NCBI GenBank assembly: GCA_048262655.1
Contig: JBLXEY010000001.1
Span: forward strand, 620,001-684,000
Direction of reading: 5' to 3'
Origin: JABMNT01 sp048262655
GTDB taxonomy: Bacteria; Pseudomonadota; Alphaproteobacteria; Rhodospirillales; Casp-alpha2
DNA: 64,000 nucleotides
Made by a program: the position numbers and the translations under genes. The notes below the pieces were generated by a model that saw only the letters and a program-made list of their open reading frames with translations, was not told where the DNA came from and did not search any database. Positions 24,836 to 32,326 of this stretch are shown here, one piece after another (the stretch's first letter is position 1; each line of letters begins with the position of its first letter).

Positions 24836-25861
24836 TTAGCTGCCTGGAACCGGAGCGTCTTCCCTCAGCAAATTCTGATCTTTGAGGTCTTGCCAGAATT
24901 CTGTTGGAATGGGTTCGCTCATCGCTGCCAAATTAGCGCTTTGCTCGGTTGAATTCATGGCACCGGGAATGACAGAAACGACACTGGGGTGCGCAAGCGG
25001 GAATTGCAAAGCCGCGGCAATGAGATTGACCTGGTGGACTTCACAGACGGCCTGCAAAGCAACGACGCGCGCTGCAATATGATCAGGCACTGCGCCATAA
25101 TCGTATTTCGCGTGCTCTCCAAGGCCCGTCGCCAAAACCCCCGAATTATAGGGGCCGCCAAGAATAACGCTCATATTCTTTTCAAGACATTTCGGCAACA
25201 AGGCATCAAGCGGCTCCTGTTCCAAAAGGGTATAACGCCCGGCAAGCAGCATGCAGTCAATATCCGTATCCCGTGCGAACCGAAGGGCCCGCTCTGTTTC
25301 GTTAATACCGATACCGATGGCCTTGACGGTGCCATTTGAACGCAGCTTTTCGAGCGCGGGGTAGCACCCTTCCATAACTTCGCGATAACGCTGGTCTGCA
25401 GCCTCAGCGGTCCCGTGGGTATAGATATCAACATCGTGGATATAGACGATATCAATCTGTGACATTCCCAATCGCATCATTGATTGCTCCAGCGACTTGA
25501 GGGTGCCAGCTTCGCTATAGTCAAATTGCGGTTGAAATGGTAAGCCGCCGGGCCTGAGATCCGGGGGTGGCGAGGCGACGTCCAGCGGCTCCATCCACCT
25601 CCCGACTTTTGTTGAAAGGACATAGTCATCGCGCGGCAATTCACGCAGGAAATGCCCCACCCGCAACTCGCTCCGGCCGTAGCCATAATAGGGAGACGTG
25701 TCAAAGTAGTTGAGACCTGAATCGCGGACCATCTGCAGGGTCTTCGACACTTCTTGCTCTGAGATTGCGCCTCTGAAGCCCCCTAGAGGTGCAGCTCCGA
25801 ACCCCATTTGCGTAATCGTCAGTCCTGTTCGACCGATCGCACGTGGTATAAGCGGATTCAT
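24836..25861 (-). CDS. Aldo/keto reductase (D-threo-aldose/L-fucose dehydrogenase-like)
   Basis: NAD(P)-dependent enzyme with a predicted TIM barrel, 341 residues from ATG 25861. The family tetrad is visible: aspartate in YFDTSPYYGYG, the tyrosine in the same segment, lysine in STKVGR, and histidine in IHDVD. Its closest characterised relatives by pattern are L-fucose (D-threo-aldose 1-) dehydrogenase and pyridoxal 4-dehydrogenase. The frame extends to 25906, but the chosen ATG begins directly with the family start (PLIPRAIGRTGL). It is first in the operon with the GMC gene. An aldose oxidation feeding the GMC enzyme is plausible. Confidence 0.9.
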   Translation of the reverse strand: MNPLIPRAIGRTGLTITQMGFGAAPLGGFRGAISEQEVSKTLQMVRDSGLNYFDTSPYYGYGRSELRVGHFLRELPRDDYVLSTKVGRWMEPLDVASPPPDLRPGGLPFQPQFDYSEAGTLKSLEQSMMRLGMSQIDIVYIHDVDIYTHGTAEAADQRYREVMEGCYPALEKLRSNGTVKAIGIGINETERALRFARDTDIDCMLLAGRYTLLEQEPLDALLPKCLEKNMSVILGGPYNSGVLATGLGEHAKYDYGAVPDHIAARVVALQAVCEVHQVNLIAAALQFPLAHPSVVSVIPGAMNSTEQSANLAAMSEPIPTEFWQDLKDQNLLREDAPVPGS

Positions 25862-25899
25862 ATTGTAACCATTTTTAGTTGAGAACTTAGCTGAGATAT

Positions 25900-25922
25900 C
25901 ATACACTTTGTCTTGTTGTATG
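25900..25922. promoter_or_regulatory. Candidate GntR operator, CATACA-N11-TGTATG
   Basis: Perfect 6-bp inverted arms, 25900-25905 and 25917-25922, in the 138-bp gap between the aldo-keto reductase and GntR genes. The half-site TTGTATG recurs in the TRAP operator at 38221 and, on the other strand as CCATACAA, at 31535. The role is inferred from symmetry, position and the adjacent regulator. Confidence 0.45.
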
Positions 25923-25999
25923 GGAAAATCGTAGCTATGTCAAAAGCCGCTATTCAAAAATACAATAAGCATCATCGTCAATGCTAGAAAGGATCTCCG

Positions 26000-26713
26000 A
26001 TGGTCGATCAGGTTAACGCAGACGAAGGCGGAAATCTCGGCTCACACTCTCGCTCGGAACGGTCCAAACCCGTCCTGCGCGATACCGCCTATCGGAGCTT
26101 TATGGACTTTTTGCTGTCTGGGCAACTCAAGCCAGGACTGCTTGTCTCACAGCGAGAGCTTTGCGAAACCACAGGGTCGACGATCGGTGCCATGAGGGAA
26201 GCATTGAAGCGGCTGGAAGCCGAAGGTGTTATTACCTTGATACCGCAGCGGGGGGTCATGGTACGAGAACCAAGCGAACGTGAAATCAATGATGTTTATG
26301 AAGTTCGCGCCATTATTGAGACCCACGCAACGCGTGTATACGCCGAAAGCGGAGATCTTGAAAAGATTGCAGAGGTCAAGGCGAAAACAATTGAAGCCAT
26401 GGAACGCAAAGCCGAGACCCGCGAAGAGATCGCGCAGGTTTCCCGCGAACGCAGCCTGATTGATGACCGTCTTCACCAAGTCATAATACAATCGATGCAG
26501 AACCGAACCTTGAACGAAACTTTTGAACGACTTCGAATACCCGTTCAGGTTAGCCGTCTGAGCGTTCAACCCCGTTTTGTCGACAGCCTGCCGGGCCTGA
26601 ATGAACATCTTGAAATTATTGACATGATTGAAAAGCGTGATGCCGATGCAGCGGTAAAACTGATGGCAACTCATCTTGAAAAGGGCCGCAGAAGAGCCGT
26701 TGGCCTCGACTGA
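26000..26713 (+). CDS. GntR family regulator, FadR/FCD subfamily
   Basis: Ligand-responsive regulator, 237 residues. The amino winged helix spans about 25-85 (LVSQRELCETTGSTIGAMREALKRLEAEGVI, then an RGVMV wing). The carboxyl FCD domain is helical, with LHQVIIQSMQNRTL supplying the usual metal or ligand histidine. It faces the aldo-keto reductase/GMC operon and most likely controls it. GAAAGGA gives a fair ribosome site. Confidence 0.92.
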   Translation: MVDQVNADEGGNLGSHSRSERSKPVLRDTAYRSFMDFLLSGQLKPGLLVSQRELCETTGSTIGAMREALKRLEAEGVITLIPQRGVMVREPSEREINDVYEVRAIIETHATRVYAESGDLEKIAEVKAKTIEAMERKAETREEIAQVSRERSLIDDRLHQVIIQSMQNRTLNETFERLRIPVQVSRLSVQPRFVDSLPGLNEHLEIIDMIEKRDADAAVKLMATHLEKGRRRAVGLD

Positions 26714-26754
26714 TCCCCGCAATCCAAGACGGCGAATAGATTAATTCAATTGAT

Positions 26755-26768
26755 TTGACCCAAATCAA
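26755..26768 (+). promoter_or_regulatory. FNR/FixK/Anr-type box upstream of the universal stress gene
   Basis: TTGACCCAAATCAA matches the TTGA-N6-TCAA consensus exactly. A -10-like TAACAT at 26791-26796 would put the start of transcription near 26803, about 41 bases after the centre of the box (26761.5). That is the standard class II position for FNR-family activators. Low-oxygen induction of the stress gene is thus a good inference. Confidence 0.68.
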
Positions 26769-26850
26769 AGCCCCACTGCGACCTTTCCCCTAACATATTT
26801 CCATCACCAGCGCTTTGGCGCGCCCTATTCAGCATGATGGAGACACACAA

Positions 26851-27687
26851 ATGACCATAAAAGACATTCTGGTGCATGTGGATGATCAAAAAAGTTGTAA
26901 AAAGCGCATTGCCGCAGCAATCGACTTAGCAACCGAGCATGATGCGCATTTAACAGGGATTTATGTTATTCCAAATATCGATATTCCGGGATACATGGAT
27001 GCCCAAATGCCCGCGGACCTGATTAAAATGCAGGAAGATCGATTGGCCGATGCGGCTAATGCTGCCGAGTTGGCATTTAATGAAGCCGTAAACGTGTCGG
27101 GCCTATCTGCCGAGTGGCGCTGCCTCAAAGGCTATGCCCCGGACATTATTGCGGACCACGGACACTATTCGGATCTCATTGTTATTGGCCAGCATGATCC
27201 CAATACCTATGCCGGCTCTGGCCGGGACCAGGTCCCTGACCAGGTTGTTTTATCGTCGGGTCGGCCGGTTCTCATCATTCCCTATAATTTTGCCGCCGAC
27301 TCCATTGGGAAAAATGTTATCGTCGGCTGGGACCGAGGTCAAAGGGCAACACGCGCGTTACATGATGCGCTCCCTGTTTTGCAAAAAGCAGATGCCGTAA
27401 CCGTCTTGATGGTTAATCCCAAATCAAGACCCGGTATGGACAATCACACACCGGGAGCCGATGTCGCTCACCATCTGGCGCGGCACAACGTCGCGGTAGA
27501 AGCTGATCACATTGCCAGTGACGAGATTAGTATCTGTGACCACCTGTTATCGCGTGCTGCAGATGTGGGAGCAGATCTGATCGTGACAGGCGGATATGGT
27601 CACGCCCGATGGCGAGAACTGGTTCTAGGCGGCGTAACACGCCAGTTACTTGATACCATGCCCATACCAATCCTGATGTCACACTAG
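26851..27687 (+). CDS. Universal stress protein with two tandem USP domains
   Basis: Cytoplasmic protein of 278 residues with two alpha/beta USP domains (about 1-140 and 150-278). The second domain ends with GGYGHARWRELVLGGVTRQLL, the G-x2-G-x9-G(S/T) nucleotide pattern; the first domain's motif is degenerate. I start at ATG 26851 with GGAG upstream; the frame is open from 26815. The FNR-type box in its promoter fits the oxygen-limitation role known for such proteins in proteobacteria. Confidence 0.88.
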   Translation: MTIKDILVHVDDQKSCKKRIAAAIDLATEHDAHLTGIYVIPNIDIPGYMDAQMPADLIKMQEDRLADAANAAELAFNEAVNVSGLSAEWRCLKGYAPDIIADHGHYSDLIVIGQHDPNTYAGSGRDQVPDQVVLSSGRPVLIIPYNFAADSIGKNVIVGWDRGQRATRALHDALPVLQKADAVTVLMVNPKSRPGMDNHTPGADVAHHLARHNVAVEADHIASDEISICDHLLSRAADVGADLIVTGGYGHARWRELVLGGVTRQLLDTMPIPILMSH

Positions 27688-27736
27688 GAAAAGCACCACA
27701 GTTGATTTCACATATATGAGTAGAAGTCTGGTTGCT

Positions 27737-28912
27737 CTATCGTGAAAGCCAGATGGCCGTCAGGTCATCTGGCAAGGGAACGGGGGCACGCGAATAGAAT
27801 TCGACGAGCAAACCCTTCAACGAACGTTTGGCTTCTTTGTTCAGGTTTTCTTTAACCAACCCGACAATGCCATCGAGCTCAAGCGCTTCATCATCTTTTA
27901 GCTCCGTTTCAAGAAGGGCATCACTATATAAGAACAAGAAGGAGCCGGCTGGAAAATCCACCACCTGATCAACATACTTTGATTGCGCACGAATACCTAC
28001 GGGCAGGCCACTGCCATCACCAGTCTCTATTTCGCCACTGGTCGTGTTCCCGATAACTGGAGAAGGTGACGCAGCAGCCGAATAGGTCAGTGTGTTTTCT
28101 TTTGTATTCACCACCGCATAAAGCATCGTGCAATACTGACCGACAGGCATTACACCAGCAATCTCGTTGTTTATGGCCGCAACATATTCAGCAGGTGACA
28201 TTTGAGACGCATCAATCCGTTTCATGACCGTATGCAAACGAAAGGTATTGAGAGCAGCAGATACGCCATGCCCTGAAAAATCCGCAATCAAAATCCCAAA
28301 ACTGTTCTCATCCCGGATTTCGACTGACCACGAATCCCCACCTAATTCAGAAGAAGGTCTTGAATGGCTGGCGAGGCCAACCCCATAGCGGCTTTCGATT
28401 TCGGCAACTTCTTTCGGCTTGGGAAGCAAATCAGATTGCATTTCTGCAGCATATGAAAGCTCCGTAGAAAGACGCGTATGGAAATTTGTTAGTTGATCAA
28501 AAAGCAATTGCCGCTCGATCAAGGTTGTGACCCGCTCAACCAGAATATCGCCATCGATCGGCTTGGAAATGAGGTTCGATGCGCCAGCACGCATGATGTT
28601 ATTACGTTCATCGCGGCTATCATGCCCGGTGACAACAAGGACGGGGATTGTTTTCAATGTTTCTGTCGAGCGAATTTTTGCCAATGTTTCATGGCCGTCC
28701 ATTACCGGCATGTTAATATCCAAAACAACACATGCGGGTCGCAATTCCTCAATACTTTCCAGCGCCTCAACGCCGTTTTCCGCAAACCTGATGTTCTCAA
28801 AACCAGAGTTTTTAAGGTAGGTCGCGAGATAAAGGCGAATGATCTCATCATCGTCAACGACCAGCACCGGGGATGACGCCAAAGATTCTTTTATTTGTTG
28901 ATAAACATTCAT
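27737..28912 (-). CDS. Response regulator with SpoIIE/PP2C phosphatase output
   Basis: Signalling phosphatase of about 391 residues. The amino receiver domain has the acid pair VVDDDE, phosphorylatable aspartate in LDINMP, threonine in VVTGHD and lysine in SKPIDGD. After a linker helix, a PP2C domain carries LGGDSW and ADFSGHGVSAAL, the metal-binding pattern. Phosphorylation of the receiver would switch its phosphatase activity on a STAS partner. The start at 28912 follows directly into the receiver; the longer frame from 29020 adds an unlikely cysteine-rich extension. It faces the STAS and HATPase genes, its probable partners. Confidence 0.92.
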   Translation of the reverse strand: MNVYQQIKESLASSPVLVVDDDEIIRLYLATYLKNSGFENIRFAENGVEALESIEELRPACVVLDINMPVMDGHETLAKIRSTETLKTIPVLVVTGHDSRDERNNIMRAGASNLISKPIDGDILVERVTTLIERQLLFDQLTNFHTRLSTELSYAAEMQSDLLPKPKEVAEIESRYGVGLASHSRPSSELGGDSWSVEIRDENSFGILIADFSGHGVSAALNTFRLHTVMKRIDASQMSPAEYVAAINNEIAGVMPVGQYCTMLYAVVNTKENTLTYSAAASPSPVIGNTTSGEIETGDGSGLPVGIRAQSKYVDQVVDFPAGSFLFLYSDALLETELKDDEALELDGIVGLVKENLNKEAKRSLKGLLVEFYSRAPVPLPDDLTAIWLSR

Positions 28913-29342
28913 AGTTTGAAATTCGTTTGGTTTGACGATCAAAAAAATAAATTGTGTGCATTGTCGCGAATACGAAGAGGGACGCAAGCAATTTTCTTTT
29001 AAGGGACAGGAACGCAACAACCTATATTGAACAACGGTTTTATGGGATTTCCTTTTGCTGCTCTGAATCCATCCCTAAGCATTATTTGGCACATTTCTTC
29101 TCTGTTAACGGTTTATGACGCGACACTTACCGCGTCTCCTGTTGCGGTAATAGGCTTAAATAAATCTTGAACCCCTGATTACGCAATGCAACTATTGATG
29201 GATTTATTCGTCAATTTTTCTGCATTCTGACCATCATGTGTCTACCTGCGCAACGCTCAGGAATGCGGTTTTAAATTGTAAGCAGGATTTGACAGAGATT
29301 TTTTTAAACAACACTTTTTATTTAAGTTCATCAGAGGAAATC
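28913..29342. promoter_or_regulatory. Divergent gap between PP2C and STAS genes with overlapping hairpins
   Basis: This gap holds no reliable gene. Two overlapping stem-loops occur: GACGCG-8 nt-CGCGTC (29117-29136) and TTACCGC-9 nt-GCGGTAA (29128-29150). They cannot form together, so an alternative-structure leader or an operator is possible. The STAS frame is open from 29238, but the segment before 29343 has no protein-like features. Function not determined. Confidence 0.35.
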
Positions 29343-29648
29343 ATGGAGCACGCACACCGCAGCGAAAACGAAACAGAAGAAATCTCGCTGACAGGAAAAC
29401 TTTCATTTGCCGACCAAAATGAGTTCATCGACCTTATTACGGAGCTAAGAGAGGCTTCGGCAGATCGCTGGACCATCGATATATCAGCTCTGACATATAT
29501 AGACTCTGCAGGGTTGAGTTTGCTTCTGAGGGCCAAATCTGCCGCAGAAGAAAATGGTAAATCATTACGGCTACGAATACCCAAAAACGGTCAGGTTCAA
29601 CTTATGTTAGAAGCTTCCCGGTTTGACCTGTTATTTACATATGCGTAA
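29343..29648 (+). CDS. STAS domain anti-sigma factor antagonist-like protein
   Basis: Partner-switch component of about 101 residues with a single STAS domain. The phosphorylatable serine lies in YIDSAGLSLLLR, the usual SpoIIAA-type site. I placed the start at ATG 29343, where GAGGAAATC gives a good ribosome site. The HATPase gene follows 52 bases later and the PP2C gene faces it. In known systems the kinase phosphorylates this serine and the PP2C removes the phosphate; I infer that here. No sigma factor is in the window. Confidence 0.9.
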   Translation: MEHAHRSENETEEISLTGKLSFADQNEFIDLITELREASADRWTIDISALTYIDSAGLSLLLRAKSAAEENGKSLRLRIPKNGQVQLMLEASRFDLLFTYA

Positions 29649-29700
29649 GTACGGGTACGATGGTCACTATAACAAGAGATAAACCTTTTTTTGGGCGCAT

Positions 29701-30186
29701 ATGTCCATTGATGTAACCATGATAGCTTCAACAACGACTTACACCTTCAAATCGCCTTCTGACATTTCATCTGTTGTTGGCGCTATCCTAAGGGACTACC
29801 CCTACCTGGAAGATGCCGAATTGACCATTTCTGAAATGATGATAAATGCCGTGGAACACGGAAATTTAGGCATCACTTACGAGGAAAAGTCCCGCCTTCT
29901 TGAGACCGATGATGTGATGGGCGAAGTCGAACGCAGATTGAACGATCCCACGTACCAAGACAAAAAAGGATTTGTCGAAATAAAAGAGTTCGATGACGAA
30001 ACGGTCGTTTTCATTTGTGATGAAGGAAAAGGCTTCGCGTGGAAAGATTATCTGGACAAAGACCTCTCGACAATTAAGGGCCTGCACGGTCGCGGGATAT
30101 CGCTTTCACTTAAATTCTGCAAAACCCTGACATATATTGGTAACGGCAACAAAGTTGTCGTGGTGTTTGATCGCCCCCGGACCTAG
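29701..30186 (+). CDS. Anti-sigma regulatory factor-type HATPase (serine kinase-like)
   Basis: Protein of 161 residues with a GHKL ATPase fold. The N box is ISEMMINAVEHGN, G1 is CDEGKGF, and G2 is GLHGRGI. A charged insert of about 40 residues separates the N box and G1, making it longer than SpoIIAB. It probably binds or phosphorylates the STAS protein upstream. Its 3' end overlaps the convergent Dabb gene by 4 bases. Confidence 0.88.
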   Translation: MSIDVTMIASTTTYTFKSPSDISSVVGAILRDYPYLEDAELTISEMMINAVEHGNLGITYEEKSRLLETDDVMGEVERRLNDPTYQDKKGFVEIKEFDDETVVFICDEGKGFAWKDYLDKDLSTIKGLHGRGISLSLKFCKTLTYIGNGNKVVVVFDRPRT

Positions 30187-30491
30187 ATTTCAAGATCAAA
30201 TACCAGGACGCCGTCGCGACCGCCTTCTACATAACTAACCATATTGGCCCCCGCCGCGCGGTGATCTGGATGGATCAAATAGGCGTCTCGTGCCGCCAGG
30301 TCGTCAAAATCCATAACAAAACCGTCTCTGTAGCCTTTATCCAGCCCTTCGGGGCTTGCGTTCAGCCCAAATGCTGCCGATCGAATTCCTGGTATGGTTT
30401 TTTTTAAGTCATCCAGTTTTTTATAAATGGACTGCTTTTCCGCCTCGCTGACACTTTCTTTGAATTTAACAAAAACACAATGACGTATCAT
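30183..30491 (-). CDS. Dabb family (stress-responsive A/B barrel) protein
   Basis: Cytoplasmic ferredoxin-like barrel of 102 residues. The start MIRHCVFVKFK and the YRDGFVMDFDDLAARDAYLIHPDH segment are diagnostic. Such proteins act as small dimeric enzymes or binding proteins; the role varies and none is fixed here. It stands alone between the partner-switch genes and the uronate locus. Confidence 0.87.
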   Translation of the reverse strand: MIRHCVFVKFKESVSEAEKQSIYKKLDDLKKTIPGIRSAAFGLNASPEGLDKGYRDGFVMDFDDLAARDAYLIHPDHRAAGANMVSYVEGGRDGVLVFDLEI

Positions 30492-30680
30492 AGGACTGGC
30501 TCCATAGCGGGCTTCAGTGGATTGAAAGCTTTACAGTCATTACTTTTAGGCAACCGATCACAATAACACAACCTGGTTAAGCCTCTACAGGCCTCATACT
30601 GACCGTTGCTTACAGACCAATTGCGCCTTATCATTCCATCAATAAATCGGAACCGATAGGGACCTTGGGAGGTTACTGAA

Positions 30681-31463
30681 ATGCCTGAACAACAAGAGGC
30701 CATGATTCAGCATGGCGACGAGAGCCTATATGTAAATCGAGGTATGCGTGATTATTTCAGCTATCGCGATCTTGGAGTTGAAAAAGCATCAAACGGCAGG
30801 ATAGTGGCCCAACTTAACAGGGCCAATTATGAACTGACGGAAGAAGGCGAACTGCATCATCATGTTCTCACGCATCAGATCAATTATGTTCTGAGGGGGT
30901 CTGCCGTCATGAAATTTGAAGGGACTGGAAAGGTTGCTTTCGAAACGGGCGCTTGTTTTTATATGCCGCCCGACATCAAACATACCTTTGTTTCGTGTTC
31001 TTCGGACTTCATAACAATGGAAATTTGTACGCCTGCTGATTTCGGTACGGTTGAAGATGATCCAGATACCTACGATGAAAATGCAAAGTTGCCGCAATAT
31101 TTCTCGGTGCAATCTGCACAGGACGGGGTCTTTAAGACGCAAGGATTGCGGTCCTATCTGAGTTATCGGGACCTGGGGATTGCAGATGTAACCAAAGGTG
31201 CCATCTTGGCGCATGTTATTCGTGCAGAAGAAGCCCTGAGTGTTCCCGGCGAACAGCACTACCACGTCCTGGACGACCAGTTTGTCTACGTTTTGCAGGG
31301 GTGGGCAGACGTGCAGTTTGAGGGACAAGCGCCAGTCCGCGTGGACGCAGGCACCTGTTTTTATCAGCCATCCGAGATCAAACACGCCTTCTTGGGGTGC
31401 TCGGCCGACTTCGAAGCCCTTGAAGTTTGCCTTCCTGCCGATTTTGAAACTCACGATGTCTAA
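30681..31463 (+). CDS. Tandem cupin (bicupin) protein
   Basis: Protein of 260 residues with two similar cupin domains, about 1-130 and 140-260. Each begins with YFSYRDLG or YLSYRDLG and has the metal-type sequence (HHHVLTHQINYVL in the first, HYHVLDDQFVYVLQG in the second), then CFYMPPDIKHTF or CFYQPSEIKHAF. Both thus keep the histidine set. The repeats look like an internal duplication. GGGAGG precedes the ATG. It lies before the GntR/uronate genes and may act on, or sense, a related sugar acid; this is inferred. Confidence 0.85.
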   Translation: MPEQQEAMIQHGDESLYVNRGMRDYFSYRDLGVEKASNGRIVAQLNRANYELTEEGELHHHVLTHQINYVLRGSAVMKFEGTGKVAFETGACFYMPPDIKHTFVSCSSDFITMEICTPADFGTVEDDPDTYDENAKLPQYFSVQSAQDGVFKTQGLRSYLSYRDLGIADVTKGAILAHVIRAEEALSVPGEQHYHVLDDQFVYVLQGWADVQFEGQAPVRVDAGTCFYQPSEIKHAFLGCSADFEALEVCLPADFETHDV

Positions 31464-31507
31464 TGAAAAGCCCATTTAATTGAACGGCCCCCAAAACTAA
31501 AATTGAC

Positions 31508-31561
31508 AAATTCAGACAAATTTTTTAGGGTGAACCATACAATTTGATGCGACGGTATACC
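31508..31561. promoter_or_regulatory. Control region of the GntR/uronate genes
   Basis: AAATTCAGACAAATTTTTT (31508-31526) shares its first 12 bases with the element at 19056. Shortly after, GGTATACC (31554-31561) is a perfect 8-bp palindrome that matches the core of the enterobacterial UxuR/ExuR operator. Together they suggest a GntR-controlled promoter. The -35-like TTGACA at 31503-31508 overlaps the first element. Confidence 0.4.
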
Positions 31562-31605
31562 CTGCTTATTAATCCAGTCTGCGTTAGGCAAAGCCAAAGA
31601 AATTC

Positions 31606-32319
31606 ATGACCGAATCCAAATCTACCCAACAGACACCTTCAAAAGACTGGAAGCTGAGCGATCAGGTTTATGAGCGTATGTTATCAAAAATTGTCGACGG
31701 CGAATTTTTGGAGAACAGCAAGCTTCCGACGGAAATAGAGCTATCGAAACAACTACAAGTCTCGAGACCTGTACTCCGACAGGCCTTGGCCAGACTGCGT
31801 CAAGATGGTGTCATTTCCTCGCGCCAAGGGTCAGGCAGCTATGTGACGCGGCGTCCTGCGCAGCAAATGCTCGATTTTGCTCCCGTCGGATCAATCGCCG
31901 ACATTCAGCGATGCTTCGAGTTTCGGGCTGCAGTTGAAGGGGCAGCGGCGGCCCTTGCCGCAGAAAGAAGGTCTGATGAGCAGCTTGGAAAAATTGAAAG
32001 CGCGCTCAGGGCCTTGGACCATTCAATAAAGACAGGAGAGCTTGGCGTCGAAGCTGATGAGCAGTTTCATTCCGCAATCGCGGAAGCGACAGGGAATCAG
32101 TTTTTTGTCTCAACCCGAACATCGATGCTTACCCATATCCAGTTTGGTATGAATCTGACCCGCAATCTGTCGCTCAGTCAAACAATGGAGCGGATGGAGC
32201 GGGTCCAGGCGGAACACGAACGTATTTTCAACGCGATCCGCGACCAAGACTCGAAGCAGGCACAGATCCAGATGCAATCGCATATCACAAACGCACGTCT
32301 GCGCGTCTTCGAAGGATAA
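31606..32319 (+). CDS. GntR family regulator, FadR/FCD subfamily (uronate locus)
   Basis: Regulator of 237 residues. The winged helix lies near 20-80 (LPTEIELSKQLQVSRPVLRQALARLRQDGVI, SSRQGSGSYV). The FCD domain has FEFRAAVEGAAAALAAERR and FHSAIAEATGNQFFV, with the usual ligand histidine. It is 7 bases before the enolase-superfamily gene and in its operon, so it likely autoregulates the sugar-acid genes. It is related to the second GntR at 34494, with very similar motifs. Confidence 0.92.
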   Translation: MTESKSTQQTPSKDWKLSDQVYERMLSKIVDGEFLENSKLPTEIELSKQLQVSRPVLRQALARLRQDGVISSRQGSGSYVTRRPAQQMLDFAPVGSIADIQRCFEFRAAVEGAAAALAAERRSDEQLGKIESALRALDHSIKTGELGVEADEQFHSAIAEATGNQFFVSTRTSMLTHIQFGMNLTRNLSLSQTMERMERVQAEHERIFNAIRDQDSKQAQIQMQSHITNARLRVFEG

Positions 32320-32326
32320 TCTCGTA

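Noticed and set aside
30789..31475. A 228-codon minus-strand frame in the bicupin gene
   Set aside because: The plus strand encodes two complete cupin domains with a good ribosome site; the reverse frame has no support.
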